From contig JAFMSR010000016.1 in the NCBI GenBank assembly GCA_022818135.1, forward strand, positions 5,952,920 through 6,016,919: 64,000 nt of DNA, in the 5' to 3' direction. Positions 11,412 through 25,000 of this stretch are shown here, piece after piece. A model generated the notes under the pieces. The model searched no databases. It worked only from the letters and a program-made list of their open reading frames with translations, and was not told the DNA's origin. Positions within the stretch are counted from its first letter, which is position 1, and every line of letters starts with the position of its first letter. Both the position numbers and the translations under genes were made by a program. This DNA is from Saxidomus purpurata (taxonomy: Eukaryota; Mollusca; Bivalvia; Venerida; Veneridae).

Positions 11412-13520
11412 AATTACAATTATTTGTTTAAAGGGTTGCCCATTATATTTTGTACTGAATGAATATCGAAAAGTGTAGATTATGATCACACAGACAGAAT
11501 AAACTGCCGTCAGCAGTGCATGCGTTAAGAATACCAATAGCTGCATATTCAAGCTGGTAAAATAAAACACACCTTGCACTTGCACCTCATCAAATAATTT
11601 GCAACATTTTGATTTGTTATTCAAGCTTCTTATAAGAACATATTCTTTCAAAGCGACGAAGAATTAATCTTACCTTTAAATATACGTCTTATCCGAAGAA
11701 CATATGAAGTTTATCTATTACTTTTACATTTCACTCTCAAACACTTTTGTAAGATTTTTACATTTATGCTTTGTGATATCCTAAATAGTCTAATTTCTGT
11801 ACCATACACTCTACACATTTAATTTATGATCAATAGAAATTTGGCTCCAGCACTTCTCATTATACACGAAAAGTATCTGTTATTGACTCTCGATCAGTTT
11901 ACTAGACACAAGTTTAAAAGTCAGTTTTAATTTGGATAGGGTACGACCTTCTATTTTACGATTTTATCTGGTTTAGATATTAGTTTCTCAAACGCAATTA
12001 TTGCTATAGTAACAGGTGACGATGTATCCTGTAATTGAGAGTTCCCCACCCGTGTCAATGTTGACATTGTGGTTTGTACCGTGCGTCAGCCTTTATATCA
12101 ATTTATACCCCCAGTGCACATGTTGAATACTTTCATCTTTTGTGTACAACATGTTTAACATAAATTTACTTCACTAATGTGGTATAAAATGAAAATTTAT
12201 AGAGACGAGGAATTCCGTTTAAATGCACTTAGCAGCCGGCGAATTTAATACGCTTGGTACGGGAGTTGATAAGGGGCTAGAAGAACATTAGGAAAGTCGA
12301 CAAAGCTTGTAGAACCAACCCATCAAGCTTCTCCAAATCTAATTAGTTTTCAGTTAAACATACTTTAACTTGAAAGTTTGGTTGCATTTTCAACGATCCG
12401 TTTTCTTTAGTATGACACATATACTAACATTTTTGAACGGACATTTTAGTGGACTGCAGCCGAAATTAACCTGGTCCTGACCAAGGATGTATCATTACAC
12501 ATGCATGCAGTTTTAAATAAAACCCAGCAAATATTCCAACGTTTATTGGATTGAAAATTTCCTCGTTTTGCCGACATTGTAATCGAAAAATGCTTTAAGT
12601 AATCCAAAATGATAATTAATTGTAACCGAAAGCAGTAGGCCGTAACATTGTTACGACCTATGAGGACAAGGACTTAGTAGTGTTGCTCTGCCTAGGCAGA
12701 CGATGTAATAAAATGGTCTTAAATGCAGCTTGATAATGCAACATATTGAGCTGCGAATTAAGTTACAGGATTCACATGACTTGTACGCTAAAGTGTAATA
12801 AAAACTGAAAACTGATATTTAAAATGCAAACGGTTTCAACTGCGTCAAACCGGAAACACGTGGCCTATTTGTACCAAAAGTATTCGCGCCTGCGCTGAGA
12901 AAATTTGACACAGTTTATCAGACGTATATTTGCTCTTTAGTATTTGGTTTGCATATCTGTTAAGTTGATAAGGCAAATTGCAATGTGCTAGACGGCATTA
13001 TCTCTTTGACCAATAGCATGAATTATAGCTTTTTAAATGTTATCTTGTCGGCTTGTCTGTCATGCATGCGCATGCCCTGTATTGTCGCGATAACGTTTTC
13101 AATATTTGCAGGAGCGATTAGTTTCACCGGAGTAGCAGTTCTGTTGACAGTGATACGAAATAGAATTCTGTTTCTTAAAATGTCCCGTCGTGGACAGTGT
13201 AGTATGGAAATTATGGTGTTAGATTCATCTTGAAAATGGTTTGTCAGTCTGTAAACCGAATTGCGTGTTGTGTAAGCTTTTATTATTTGTTTACTTTCTC
13301 TGTATCTGTTATATGTAGTACTTCTGTACTTGACCATTTGCGACTGAAATACCAAGTGACCCCTAAACGCCATTAAACTCCGAACAACATTGTTAGATTT
13401 ATAAACAAATAAAGGTAGCTCGCGAGGTAGTCCATGGACCTATATACAAGACATTATAATTAGCCTACTAATAGATACTACATATATAAAGTCAAACATT
13501 TCGCCAAGTACCAAAAAGAT
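11412..13520. other. Intergenic region
   Basis: No gene supported. Overlapping frames on both strands at 12985-13373 are open for 82 and 116 codons. The minus-strand one ends in a plausible-looking stretch (FRITVNRTATPVKL) but has no domain I can name and no splice partners. The remainder is AT-rich unique-looking sequence. Confidence 0.5.
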
Positions 13521-13524
13521 AAGG

Positions 13525-13737
13525 ACATCACACGTACCTGGGGGGTTTAACCAATTAATGACCCTTAACCTAGCTGAACCATGTCACTACCCCGTTAATG
13601 CTTAACAACAAGAGAGGGAACCGTCAGTACAATTTTTTTATCATTTCTTAGGTATTCCTCTACCAGGAATCGAACCATAACCAATCGCACATGAAGCGGG
13701 CAATCTACCACTAGGTTATCCGTGCAGTTAGCCTCAA
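13525..13737 (-). repeat. tRNA-derived SINE, minus strand
   Basis: Read on the minus strand from 13737: an A box (GGATAACCTAGTGGTAGA) and a B box (GGTTCGATTCC) about 40 bases later, then a non-coding body. The tRNA-like head is well preserved. The exact 3' end is uncertain. Confidence 0.6.
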
Positions 13738-14754
13738 TTTCTTTAACTTATCTCTATTTCCACACCCTGTAGATTAAGGACACAGAAACACAACAGTACG
13801 GTCTTATCTTCAGAAACTACATTCGAAAGTAGAAATGTGAGTCGCCAGGTTTTAACATTTCAAGTATTGTGATATTCTAGCGTCTGTTCCAACGAAATGA
13901 CACAAAAAGGTAAAAGTTCTTGTTTTACATCTTGATAAAGACAATTAACGTTATACTACCGACAAAAATGACATTAAAATCATGATCGAAGATGAAACAT
14001 AAAACGCATCTTTGAAAACATGTACACATTTACTTATGCTGAGTTACATCTCTCATTGTCAGATTTAAATGAAAATATACCAAACAAAGAGGCTGAAAGT
14101 TCAATTTTTGACTTGGATAATCAAAATATATATTGTAACATGATTATTTTCTTTATAGTCTGAACTGTCATACGGATTCATATAGTTTGGTTATTAACAT
14201 GGCAATGTTTAAAACTTAAGGCACATAAATTAGTGATTGATGTCTTACTCAGAATAAGGATAGTAAGTTTGAACGGTAATTTCACTGTAGGATACATTTT
14301 AACGTATGAAATGCATTCAACTAAAAAAACTTCTAAGTTTACATTAATTCTGTGTCCGGTTTCTGACATGATGGATACTTCTATGACAATATAGATACGA
14401 AGATACGCTAAGTTGTGTATGCACTTTAACCCGAATGAAATATAACGGTAAATGCCGACGCGATCGAAATGTTAACGCCTCCTTCACTGTTGTTAAACTA
14501 TAATTATATAAGAATCTACTGACACAGTTAACAGTACACAGTGACATTCCTTCTAGGCTATCTTATCTTATTCCCAATGTTTACGTTTAGTATATATACA
14601 TGTATCATTATTATCTTGAATTAATCATTTCCCCGTATTATTTTAAAGACCTCGAAACCTAACGGAATGACGATTGAAATAAAATAGTGCATTTTATTTA
14701 ACAACACAAAGTCAAGACATTGCAGGCATGATTCTGTATACACTGGTGATTAAG

Positions 14755-15451
14755 GGCCTTCAACAGTACCAATGTGGGTGGGGAAGGTAGAAAAGTAAAA
14801 TTATCAAAATCTCTCTAACGGCAAAATGCAGTTCAATAAAACTTTGCACAAATGAATTATATTAAAGTATCTTTATTTTACATATGCTAAGAGATGTTAG
14901 GACAGTATAGTAAAATAGCTAGACATAAAAATTCCCTAAAATTTTTTTACATCCAAACACCAAAAAAAAAAAAAAAAAAAAAAAATTTAAAATCAAAAAA
15001 AGGTAACATGATGTTGACAACAATATCTTGTGTCTTTTTAACGAACATGCAATAATAAAGAGAGAAATCAACATTTCTTTTCCTTTGTCACATATTTTCG
15101 CGACCAGAAAACTCAAGGTCAAATACAATTTTACAAAAATCTCTTTTTATACATGTGTTTGACAAAAGGACACAAGCTAGTGTTGTCAGTATCCTATGGC
15201 ATATGTTGGCATTTAGAACGATGGTCTGTGTAGTTTAGTTTTTTTGTTAGGATATAAATACAATTTTAGGGAATTTTTATGTCTAGCTATTATTCTATAC
15301 TGTCCTAAAATTTCTTAGTATATGCAAAATAAAGATACTTTAATAACATTTATTTGTGCAAAGTTTTATTGATCTGCATTTTGCCGTTAAAGAGATTTTG
15401 AAAATTTTAGTTTTCTACCTTCCCCACCCACTTTGGTACTGTGGAAGACCC
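14755..15451. mobile_element. Fold-back element with about 200-bp inverted arms, TTAA flanks
   Basis: The first about 195 bases (AAGGTAGAAAAGTAAAATTA region, through TTATTTTACATATGC, to ATTCCCTAAAA) recur in inverted orientation at about 15262-15451 with scattered mismatches. The spacer is about 310 bases and includes a poly-A run at about 14962-14985. Both ends are bordered by TTAA (14751-14754 and 15452-15455), which could be a target-site duplication. No transposase is present. This is a non-autonomous DNA element. Confidence 0.75.
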
Positions 15452-15612
15452 TTAAGAAAATAGAATTAATAAACAGCAAACAAAAGCAACATTGCTAGTG
15501 ATCGATCATTTTAGAGAAAATGATTTGCAGTTTTTTCACGGTCATTGGATAAAAATGATTCTCTTAACTATACGACAAATTAAATATAATATAGTTCTAC
15601 TCATGCACCACT

Positions 15613-15917
15613 GTAGGACCCCTAAATGTGGACATCGTCACAGATGTGAAAATGGTCACACATATGAAATAATTTTACCCTATATGTAAAAACGTTCGAC
15701 GAATGTGAAACTATAACCCTAACTCAAATGTAAAATAATTTTACCCAAAATCTGAAAACTTTCGACACATGTCAAACCCTTACTCAAATGTCAAATAAGT
15801 TTACCCCTTATGTAAACACTTTCGACAAGTGTGAAAAAAGTTGTAAAGTTTTTACATAAAGGGACAAATTTATATCACATTGGTGACCGTCTCCATTTCA
15901 CATTTGGGGGTCCTTCA
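15613..15917. mobile_element. MITE-like element just upstream of the large gene
   Basis: The ends are inverted copies: GTAGGACCCCTAAATGTG at the left, and CACATTTGGGGGTCCTTCAC at the right. Inside are three or four internal reiterations of 'CAAATGT(A/C)AAATAA(T/G)TTTACCC'. It ends only about 55 bp before the start codon at 15973, so it sits where the core promoter or 5' untranslated region of that gene should be. Confidence 0.6.
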
Positions 15918-15972
15918 CACCACTTACTTCAGTTGTAGGGAATCAAGAATCTGTCATTTTTTGTAAACAATC

Positions 15973-16030
15973 ATGTTGATTTCAGAGCTACTTCTCAGAA
16001 TTGTATTGCTGTACGGCATGGCTTCTATTG
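15973..16030 (+). CDS. Exon 1: signal peptide (phase 0 to 1)
   Basis: ATG followed by 18 codons and one base, donor ATTG|GTAAGT. It encodes MLISELLLRIVLLYGMASI, a hydrophobic leader. The start was chosen because it gives a leader that splices in phase to exon 2. A TTTCAG at 15979-15984, inside the exon, could act as an acceptor, leaving a later ATG without a leader; this is less likely. Confidence 0.65.
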
Positions 16031-19000
16031 GTAAGTGATTGGTTGCATTATACATTCCAGCTTTATATTGCCATTAATCTTTAATAATTGCACAAGTCGA
16101 AAAAAATGTATGCACAACTTCCTAGCTGAATATTTGATATTGTGCAGAGTCAGTTTCTTGTTTAATGAGTTAAGTTATCTTGGGCCTATGTCCAACTATA
16201 TTGTCCATTCACAGCTTGCATTCTTGCGCTTTGTCTTCCGTTAAATTTGAACAAATTTCTGCGTCAGTTGAACAGCATCAAATCAGCAGAACGCCAACTT
16301 AGGTGTAAATAGTTTGCCTATTAAGGGCACACGTCCCGTCAATGATAAGGGCCACGACAACTGTCATTGTCATTAATGTTAATTTGAACCAAGCGCCACA
16401 GTAACCTAGTATTTTAACAAAGACCAACAGTAACCTAGTATTTTCACCAAGACCTACAATAGCCTAGTATTTGAACCAAGCGACACAGTAACCTAGGTTT
16501 TGAACAAAAAACCATAGTAACCTAGTATTTGAACCAAGATCCACAGTAACCTAGTATTACAACTAAGACTCGCAGAACCCTAGCATTTGAGCCAAGACTC
16601 ACAGTAACCTAGTATTTCAACTAAGACTCGCAGAACCCTAGCATTTGAGCCAAGACTCACAGTAACCTAGTATTTCAACTAAGACTCGCAGAACCCTAGC
16701 ATTTGAGCCAAGACTCACAGTAACCTAGTATTTCAACTAAGACTCGCAGAACCCTAGCATTTGAGCCAAGACTCACAGTAACCTAGTATTTGAACAAAGA
16801 CCCACAGTTACCTATTATTTTAACCAAGCGCTCCTGTATCCTAGCATTTAAAACAAGCTCCACAGTAACTTAGTATTTAAACCAAGAGCCACAGTAACTG
16901 CGTATTTGCACCAAGGGCCATAGTATTTGAACCAGTCTCCACAGTACCCTAGTATTTGAACCAAGCACCACAGTAACCTAGTATTTGAACCAAGTGCCAC
17001 ACTAACCCGATGCAGATACCACTAAATTAACCTTGCGGTCTGTAAAACAATAGGGGTATCTAATTAAATACTGTTGCTGTGTAAGACTGATATAATGCTG
17101 CGACAGACACTCCTGTTTTACCTATTTTTAATTTTCCGTTACCCGAGTTTTATTAAAAGCAATACCTAACAGCGTGCCCAGTAAGTTTTACATAATTTGA
17201 TAATGAAAGCAAAATATAGCGTAACATAATTTAGACAACTCGACATACGGTTCTATTGTCATGCTGCTTTGCTTAATTTGCGGAATGACTTGCGTACTGT
17301 TTGGTACTGTTCTGTTCACACACAGAAACGCACATAAAACAAGGTTTTGACAGCAAAGCAAGGGTACCAGGATTGTTTCATAACAATAATAAGAAAGACA
17401 TTTGATACCGTAACTATTTTTACAAATACAAGTATTACATTTGATACGCAGTCTAATGTTTAAAAATATTATATTTGATACTTGGTCTATTATTAAAAAC
17501 CAGTATATATGTATTTTATACTTAGACTAATGTTTACAAATATCTTCAGTCTCAGGAGAGTTGATGTGCCTCAGCTGCAGGGGTATACCTAAGTCTACAG
17601 ACTGTGGCGTCATCGAGAAATGTGGGAGTCATTCGGTAAGTACACAAAACAAAATTAAAATTATGTACTTAATAATTTAGAACGTAGATTAGTAAAGGAC
17701 TTTTCTAAATAGTAGAGGCAATGAATAACATCATTTTATGTTGATCATTATTTTTGTAACAATCTACGAAGAAAAGAATTAACTCAAACGAAATCTAGGT
17801 CACAAATGATATCAAAGAAATCCTTGTTCAGTGTAGCAGTATCTCCTGATAAGCCAATAAGCAGATCCATGCCCTTTGTTGTAATTTATTCGACAGGCAG
17901 TCAAAATAACAAAACAATCACAACCAGGTAGCATGTCTGTTCAGTAAAGAACTCATATTGTTCCCTACGATATATATTGAAATAAGACTAAAAGTTAGTT
18001 GAAAAGCGTTGCAAATCCTTTTAGATGTAGGTCACAACGTCTACACATTCTAACTTTGTTGAGAACACATTCCTTACATTCAGTACATAAACTTGCTGAA
18101 CCAAATTTGTACAAATATAATACATTACATCTGTAGCAGTCTTGGGTCCACACCTATTATTTTCATACAAATTTATGGAGTTAAGTTAATAGATATGAAA
18201 AGGGGCTAGCAGTTTGAACGGAAATATTCAACGAAATTGGCCTATAAATAAATTGGTGGAAATATGAGGTAGCTACTCAAGTGCTGCAATTCTGTGTTGG
18301 TTTCTTTAAGCTCAAACAAAAATTAGATAGCCATGTTCAACACTAGATTACTGTAAGGAAACATATGATATTCATAGCATGTTTGCGCATATAAACAAAA
18401 TATAACACATTCCCAAAATAGTTCATTGCCGTATACTTTGTCCCATTCGTCAAAACTTGAGTATCGTTACCATCTTGTTTGTCTACTTTTTTAAGTTGCA
18501 ACTAGCTTTCGTTATCATCTTGTTTGTCTACTTTTTTAAGTTGCAACTAGCTTTCGTTATCATCTTGTTTGTCTACTTTTGTAAGTTGCAACTAGCTTTC
18601 GTTATCATCTTGTTTGGCTAATTTTGTAAGTTTCAACTGGCTTTCGTTACCATCTTCTTTATCTTCTTTTGTAAGTTGCAACTGGCTTTCGTTACCATCA
18701 TCTTTGTCTTCTTTTGTAAGTTGCAACTGGCTTTCGTTACCATCATCTTTGTCTTCTTTTGTAAGTTGCAACTGGCTTTCGTTACCATCATCTTTGTCTA
18801 TCTTTGTTAGTTGCAACTGGTTTTCGTTAATATCTGTATTGTTTGTCTAATTTTGTAAAATGCAACTATCCTTGGTTACCATCTTGTTAGTCTTCTTTAG
18901 TAAGTTGCCAGATATGATATCTGTTTTACCTCGTCATTATTATCAATGTAAGTGTCAAGTTTGTTGACATTGCTGAATACCAGACATAACGTTGTGGTAA

Positions 19001-22000
19001 GTGTTTGAGTTTTAAGTTATGTCATGTAACGTGTTGGCTTTTTAATAACTTTATTTAACTTTATATCTTAACTCTCGCCAAAATCACCCAAAATATCAAT
19101 ACTCTCGTTCGAGTTTATGTGTTAGCAAAGAGGCACAGGAGTAAAACCAGACATTATAACTTTAAAAACTACAGTATATCTTAAAATGTTTCCTTTCTTT
19201 TATTCTTATTTTCATTTTTATTCTCTTCATTTTCACTTGGCAGTGATTTTTTACAAATCGGGAGATTATTTACAAAATTACATAAATATGACAAAGTACA
19301 TATTTGTACAGATAATGAGATACATTGTTAATTATAAAATGACATAAATAGGACAAAACAATCACAGTTGTACAAACCAATGGTTAATGTACATTAGCAG
19401 TAAATGATTGAAGATAGTATCACAGTATCCTCCAATTGAAATAACAAATTAACAAAATGTGATAAGTACGTTATTTAGAGTGATTTGTGACGTGTTTTTT
19501 TTTTTAACAAATACAAGACAGGTAGATGATATCAAAACTTGATCAATAGGTATTATAACTTTGATTTAAACAGTAACTACTTAATAAATGCATATACAAA
19601 TGTACAATATTCTGTTAAATAACAGCAATGATCGAGTGGAAAGCTCTAAGCTTATTAAGAACATTATAACTTTAGAATTTAGTGTATGTTTTGAAATGTT
19701 TCCATTCTTTTGTTCTTAATTTAGTGACTGACTTTTAGAACTTACCGCTTGGTTTTAAGTAATTGAATGTTACATGTCGAGGGCTCAACGCGAAACTAGC
19801 CTATGTGCATTTTTTAAAAATGTTCAGGAGAAGGAAAAAACATTCCAAAGCAATAAATATATTGTTTGTATAAGTATGATTAAGATATGATGTGTGTTTT
19901 TGTGATACCGAAACATGATCACTTTGATTTTTACAATCAGTTCAATTGAAAAGAAGTTTTTACAAAAAAAGTCACATAGAATACTTTCACACTGAATTCT
20001 GATAAAAATGACATTTTGCTTTAATGCGAAACTATTCTATATGATTTTCAAACCATCATTTATAAATGCATTGGCATCAGTTTTAACAACTTACAAACCT
20101 AAAGGAGTATGTAATTGATCTGTTTATGAAAAACTGCAAATAGCATAGTTTCGCGCTAAAAGTTCCACTAAAGTTGTCTGTTCACTTAATGTGAAACTAT
20201 TCTATATGACTGTCAAACTTTGATTTTTGCATTTATTTCGAGTCATTTTCTTTATTTCATGGTCATTATATAAATTTGAGCTAAAATTGTTCATAATATT
20301 GTGAAATACAACACCAGTTAATGGCAAAAAACAAAACTAATGAGAATTCAGACAGTGAAGCAAAATTTTTCAAAAAGTTTGACCCTTCAAACTGCAACAG
20401 TTTCTGGCAACATGTAATGGCAATATTGAAGGTTGTGTACATGACATCCCTTTATGTTATTGCTATGTGTCTAAATTTCACACATAACAAAATGTACTAG
20501 TTGATGTTAAATGATAATTACATCATGGTATCCAGAAAGCAAAGAAAGTAAAAATAATGTTATCGAACTACCCAGTTAAACCTATTTGCAGTGCCTTTTA
20601 CACTTAATGGTTTAATTCGGAAAAATTCACAGCTGTACTTGAATTGTTTTAAACAATTGTATTGTGCACTTCTTTTCACTTCTTTAATCTAAATATATCT
20701 TAGTATTTACAACTTTACTTTCAGGCATTTTCGTTCAGTTAAAGTATACAATAACGGCTAGCACTTGTAACATGTTTATTAATGAAATGAAATTTAATTG
20801 AATGTTACATATTAAATCATGATATGAAAGTAATAAGTAAATGTTGAAAATTCTTATCAATCACTGTAAGAAATAATAAATGTGTCCCAGTATTTTGTTG
20901 TTGAATAAAATACAGTCAGGAGTTCGGATGCGCAGTAATTATATCACGAGTGCGTAGCACAAGTGATTTAATTTTTCGCATTCGAATGAGTGACTGTATT
21001 TTATTCAAAGATAAAATATTAGTACATATTTATTGTTTCGATTCTAACACTTAGTTTTCTTTGAAAACTATCCTGAGTTATATTCAACTCATAGCAGTAC
21101 ATCAATGAAACTTTGAAACGTCAAATGCGATTGGATGCACTTGTTTACATAGTTACGTCATGTCATTACATCGTTTTGCAGAATGTCGTCCTTGGAGAAA
21201 GGTGCTGTATTTTATGGTGACATTAAATACAACCTTTTCCCCTACAATAATGTTTGTATAGGAAACACAGCCATGCATGTTACAATGATGGATTAAGCCT
21301 GATGGATGTGAACTGATAAATAATGTTTAATGCTGCAGATGGATACTATATTCCTATCCGAGTCAGTATCAAAATATTCATGCTAGAAAGTCATTTTTGT
21401 TGTGCACAGTTCATTATTACTAGAAATGACTGCTCTAATTTTATAGTATAATTGCAGAATTTATTTTCCTACTTGATGAGTTTTGTTTGTTTTGGGTTTA
21501 ACGCCAGTTTTCAACAGTATTTCAGCTATTTGCTGGCAGACAATTTACATTACCTAAGGTCCTGGGAAGGACTAGTACTAGACAATCATCCTCTGTAACT
21601 TGTAAGAAACTACCACTTATCTCACATAAAGAGAAATGGTCCATAGCTGGGCTTGTACCCCAATGATCCTCTTTTGGTGAGAGGTCACAGTGATTTCAAG
21701 TCAGCAACTCTAATCACTCAACCATAGAGGTGGTCTATGTGTATATTTATGGCATTTTCCTTTCCAGCCCCGTCAGTTACTGCTTGCGTGCATCCGTCTG
21801 ACATGTTTTTCATATGTTCTTCCTCACCCCTAAAGCTGTCAACTTTTCTCCCTTCCCATATTACCAATTGTCTAACTTTCTGATCAATCTTATCTCGACT
21901 TAATGGGCCATCTCACTTCTCTTTTCCCAACCAATCTTTCTGACCCATATTGCCTCCTCCCTTGCCGTATCACTTACTGTATGTGTGTAAAACTATCTGA

Positions 22001-25000
22001 CCCTTCTTGCCTTCTTGTCCCTTCCAAACTTTTACTTTTTGAGTTTATCTGTCTGACCCATCTTACATCTATAATTATTTTGTATTAATATTTTTTTATT
22101 GTATGAAGTACTCTTTAGTGCTACTTCTAGAGTTCTAATAACACTCGGACGAAAGTTTCTAAGGAAATGTAAAGACAAAATATTTATCCACTACAAAATC
22201 ATATACACTGGTATATATATACCAGTATTCCAACCAGAGCTTAGTCTAGTGCTGGCTTAGATGACAAAATTAACATGAAAAAAATTAATTTACTTGCAAA
22301 AGATATAATTGGACATTCTGTTTGCTGCGTAAACAGTGCTACATGGTAAAATTGCTCAAAGAAAGAAGGGTCAGTTCTAGCATTGCTCCCAATTCTCAGC
22401 TTCCATAATACATGTACACATAATACTTAATTGGTGTTATAGTGATGATACACAAGATGGAACGAACATAGATTTTGATAAGGAAACATATTTACCAGTA
22501 ATATGAATTGTAAGAAAGCAAACCACCAGCTACCAGTTAATTTAGGCAAAAACAGAAATTTAAATATATTTTTTTCTTAAATGCAGTAATAGACATTTTT
22601 TCTATCTTTATGCACTAATGATATTAGAAGATTAGTTTGAATGCAGTACATCCCATGATGTCTTGTCTTACTGAATCTCACTTCGTAGTTTATTCCTGAT
22701 GCAGTAGCAGGAGAGTTTCTGGCTAAACAGATTTGACTTCTTGGGGTATTCCCTTCCCAGATCCTTTAACCCTGGGGCAACACCTAGTATGAACTTCACA
22801 GGGCCTTGATATCTATGACTTTCTTTACTGGGCATACCTACACCCCACTAATTGCTTTTCATTATTAAACGCACCTATACCCCACTAATTGCTTTTCATT
22901 ATTGGGTACATCTAAACCCCTCTAATTGCTTAAGTAAAAAAGTATCAATTAATATATTAAAATAAAGTATCTTCAATAAATGATGTCATAGAATGTAAAA
23001 ATTAGAAGAACAGAAGTAATTTAATAGGCACATAGACTAGTTTCACATTAAACGCTCAACTCAAGTTTCAGTGCGAATCTATCCTATGTGAAAAGAACCA
23101 AGGATTACAAGTTATTTTCTGAATATTTATAAGCAGATTATTATTAATGATGTACCTTTTCCTTAGTTTAATCATAACATTGAAGTATATTCACAAAATT
23201 GAATAGTTTTATTTTTCATATAGACTATATTAGCATCTGTTTGACTCAATTTTTAATACGAAACTAGTCTATGTGCACCAGTGCACATAGACTAGTTTCG
23301 CATTAACAAAAGTTGGCAAGTGTCAGATAGAATATAAGGACAAATTAGTTTTTTCCCTTTTATTAACTTCAGTACAAGGAAGATTTTCACACAGTATGTG
23401 GGTACTGACTAGATATTTCAGAATATAGAAAAAAAGTACTTTTGAAAAAAATGTTAGTTAGGCTAGTTTCGCGTTGAGCCCTCGATGTGTAGCTCGTGCT
23501 TCGGTTTGTTTCAGACGTAAACAAGCGTGCTTATATTGCAATTGTTTTCAGGTATGCTATATTGACATGATTGTTGCCTCCGCTGGATCTATTTATTTCA
23601 ACATGGGCTGTAGGGATACTCTAGTAAGTAACAGTGCTTATTGTAAATTAATTAAGGAACATATAACATGCCAGTTATTTATCTCCGCATACATTTCAAC
23701 TAACATGTTAAACAACCGCGTCCGTGGTCGAGTGGTTAGAGTAACCGATTGGAGATCTCTGTACCTCCCATAGATTGAGGCCATTGGTTCGCGTCCGGCT
23801 ACCTACCATGTCTCTTTATGCGAGAAAGTTGGCAGTCGGAGTGTAGTGCCGGATCTACCAAGGAACGAGTGTTAGGTAAACTGTCTGCCTGTTAAAATGA
23901 CCAAGTTTAGAACGGGCGTTAAACACCACCAACAACAACAAACATGTAAAACTCTAGAAATGTTATTGATTGTTCGCAAAACATTAAATGATTTTAAATA
24001 TTTTGCATACTTTTTGCGCCGAAATATTTACCACGTTTCTGTGGTGAAACAAGGCGAGTATTTACATTTATTTACATATTTGTTTGTGCTTGCTTCAGTA
24101 CTAACTTAAGTACTCGTTTGCTTACCATGTAACTAAACACTTCATTCGTATCATTTTATGCATTGTTGTTTATCGGAACACCGTCAGCACTTATCTTATT
24201 ATTTCTTATTACAACAATGTCCATTTAAACGCAATTTAGTTTATTACTGGACACATTTTTTTACTAAAAGACTGCAGTCTGTTAAAAAAAGGTCCAAAAA
24301 GGAAAAGAATAATAGGAAAATAGAAATTGCATTAATCATATAATATGTATAATATACCATATAATATGTATAATTTATCATATACTATGTATATCAAATC
24401 ATATAATAAGTATTTTATATAATACTTTCAATTTACTGGCAGCAATGTGGCAGTCATAGCCGTCGTGAACTATCCCACAACACAACCGAGGTACCTTCTG
24501 GATCGTTTCTCCAATCACTTAATCAGATAAATGTTGCAGATGACATTTCTGCACCTGAACTTTTAGAAGAGTATGGACCGAACTATACTGAGTTAGAAAA
24601 GTATTCAGATAGAAGGATGGTACAGCGTAGAGATGACAAACACGTCTGCAGTCACTGTTGTAGTAATGGAAATCTGTGTAACGATGAGGGATGTGGTCAA
24701 ACAGGTAGGCATACATCAGAAATGTTTGAAACTGATTTTTATGAATTAAATTATTGTAAGACGACGAACGTCATTTTTTATTTTACTGCCGAGGTCAGAT
24801 CTGCACAAGACACATATATAGCTTCAAATTATCGGCCCATTTTTTACTCCTTTACTTTTACAGCAAACTTGTGGTTTCCGATCGCTTACTTTTTAATAGG
24901 TTACATGGACTTGATTTAGATATCAAGCGTAGGTGTCCGATAATAAAATAATGGTCAAGTTAGATTTTATCAAATGTGTTTATTGCTACGAGAGTTACGT

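Larger units (their letters stand above)
19778..23484. mobile_element. 3.7-kb non-autonomous TIR transposon, 4-bp target duplication
   Basis: The ends are perfect inverted repeats starting CGAGGGCTCAACGCGAAACT and continuing for about 26 bases. Each end is flanked by ATGT (19774-19777 and 23485-23488). Copies of a subterminal motif GCGAAACTAGTCTATGTG occur in both orientations near 20024, 20150, 20190, 23035, 23259, 23281 and the ends. The interior has no transposase frame; it hosts a MITE (20901) and a SINE (21484). A 4-bp target duplication is known for Sola-type elements, among others; assignment is not claimed. The element ends only about 67 bases before exon 3. Confidence 0.8.

Noticed and set aside
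12985..13373. Overlapping ORFs on both strands as a possible gene
   Set aside because: Neither has a recognisable domain, a signal peptide with good context, or splice partners.
23474..23773. 99-codon ORF across exon 3
   Set aside because: It joins a transposon end, exon 3 and a SINE; only 23552-23623 is supported as coding, by matching exon 9 and by splice sites.
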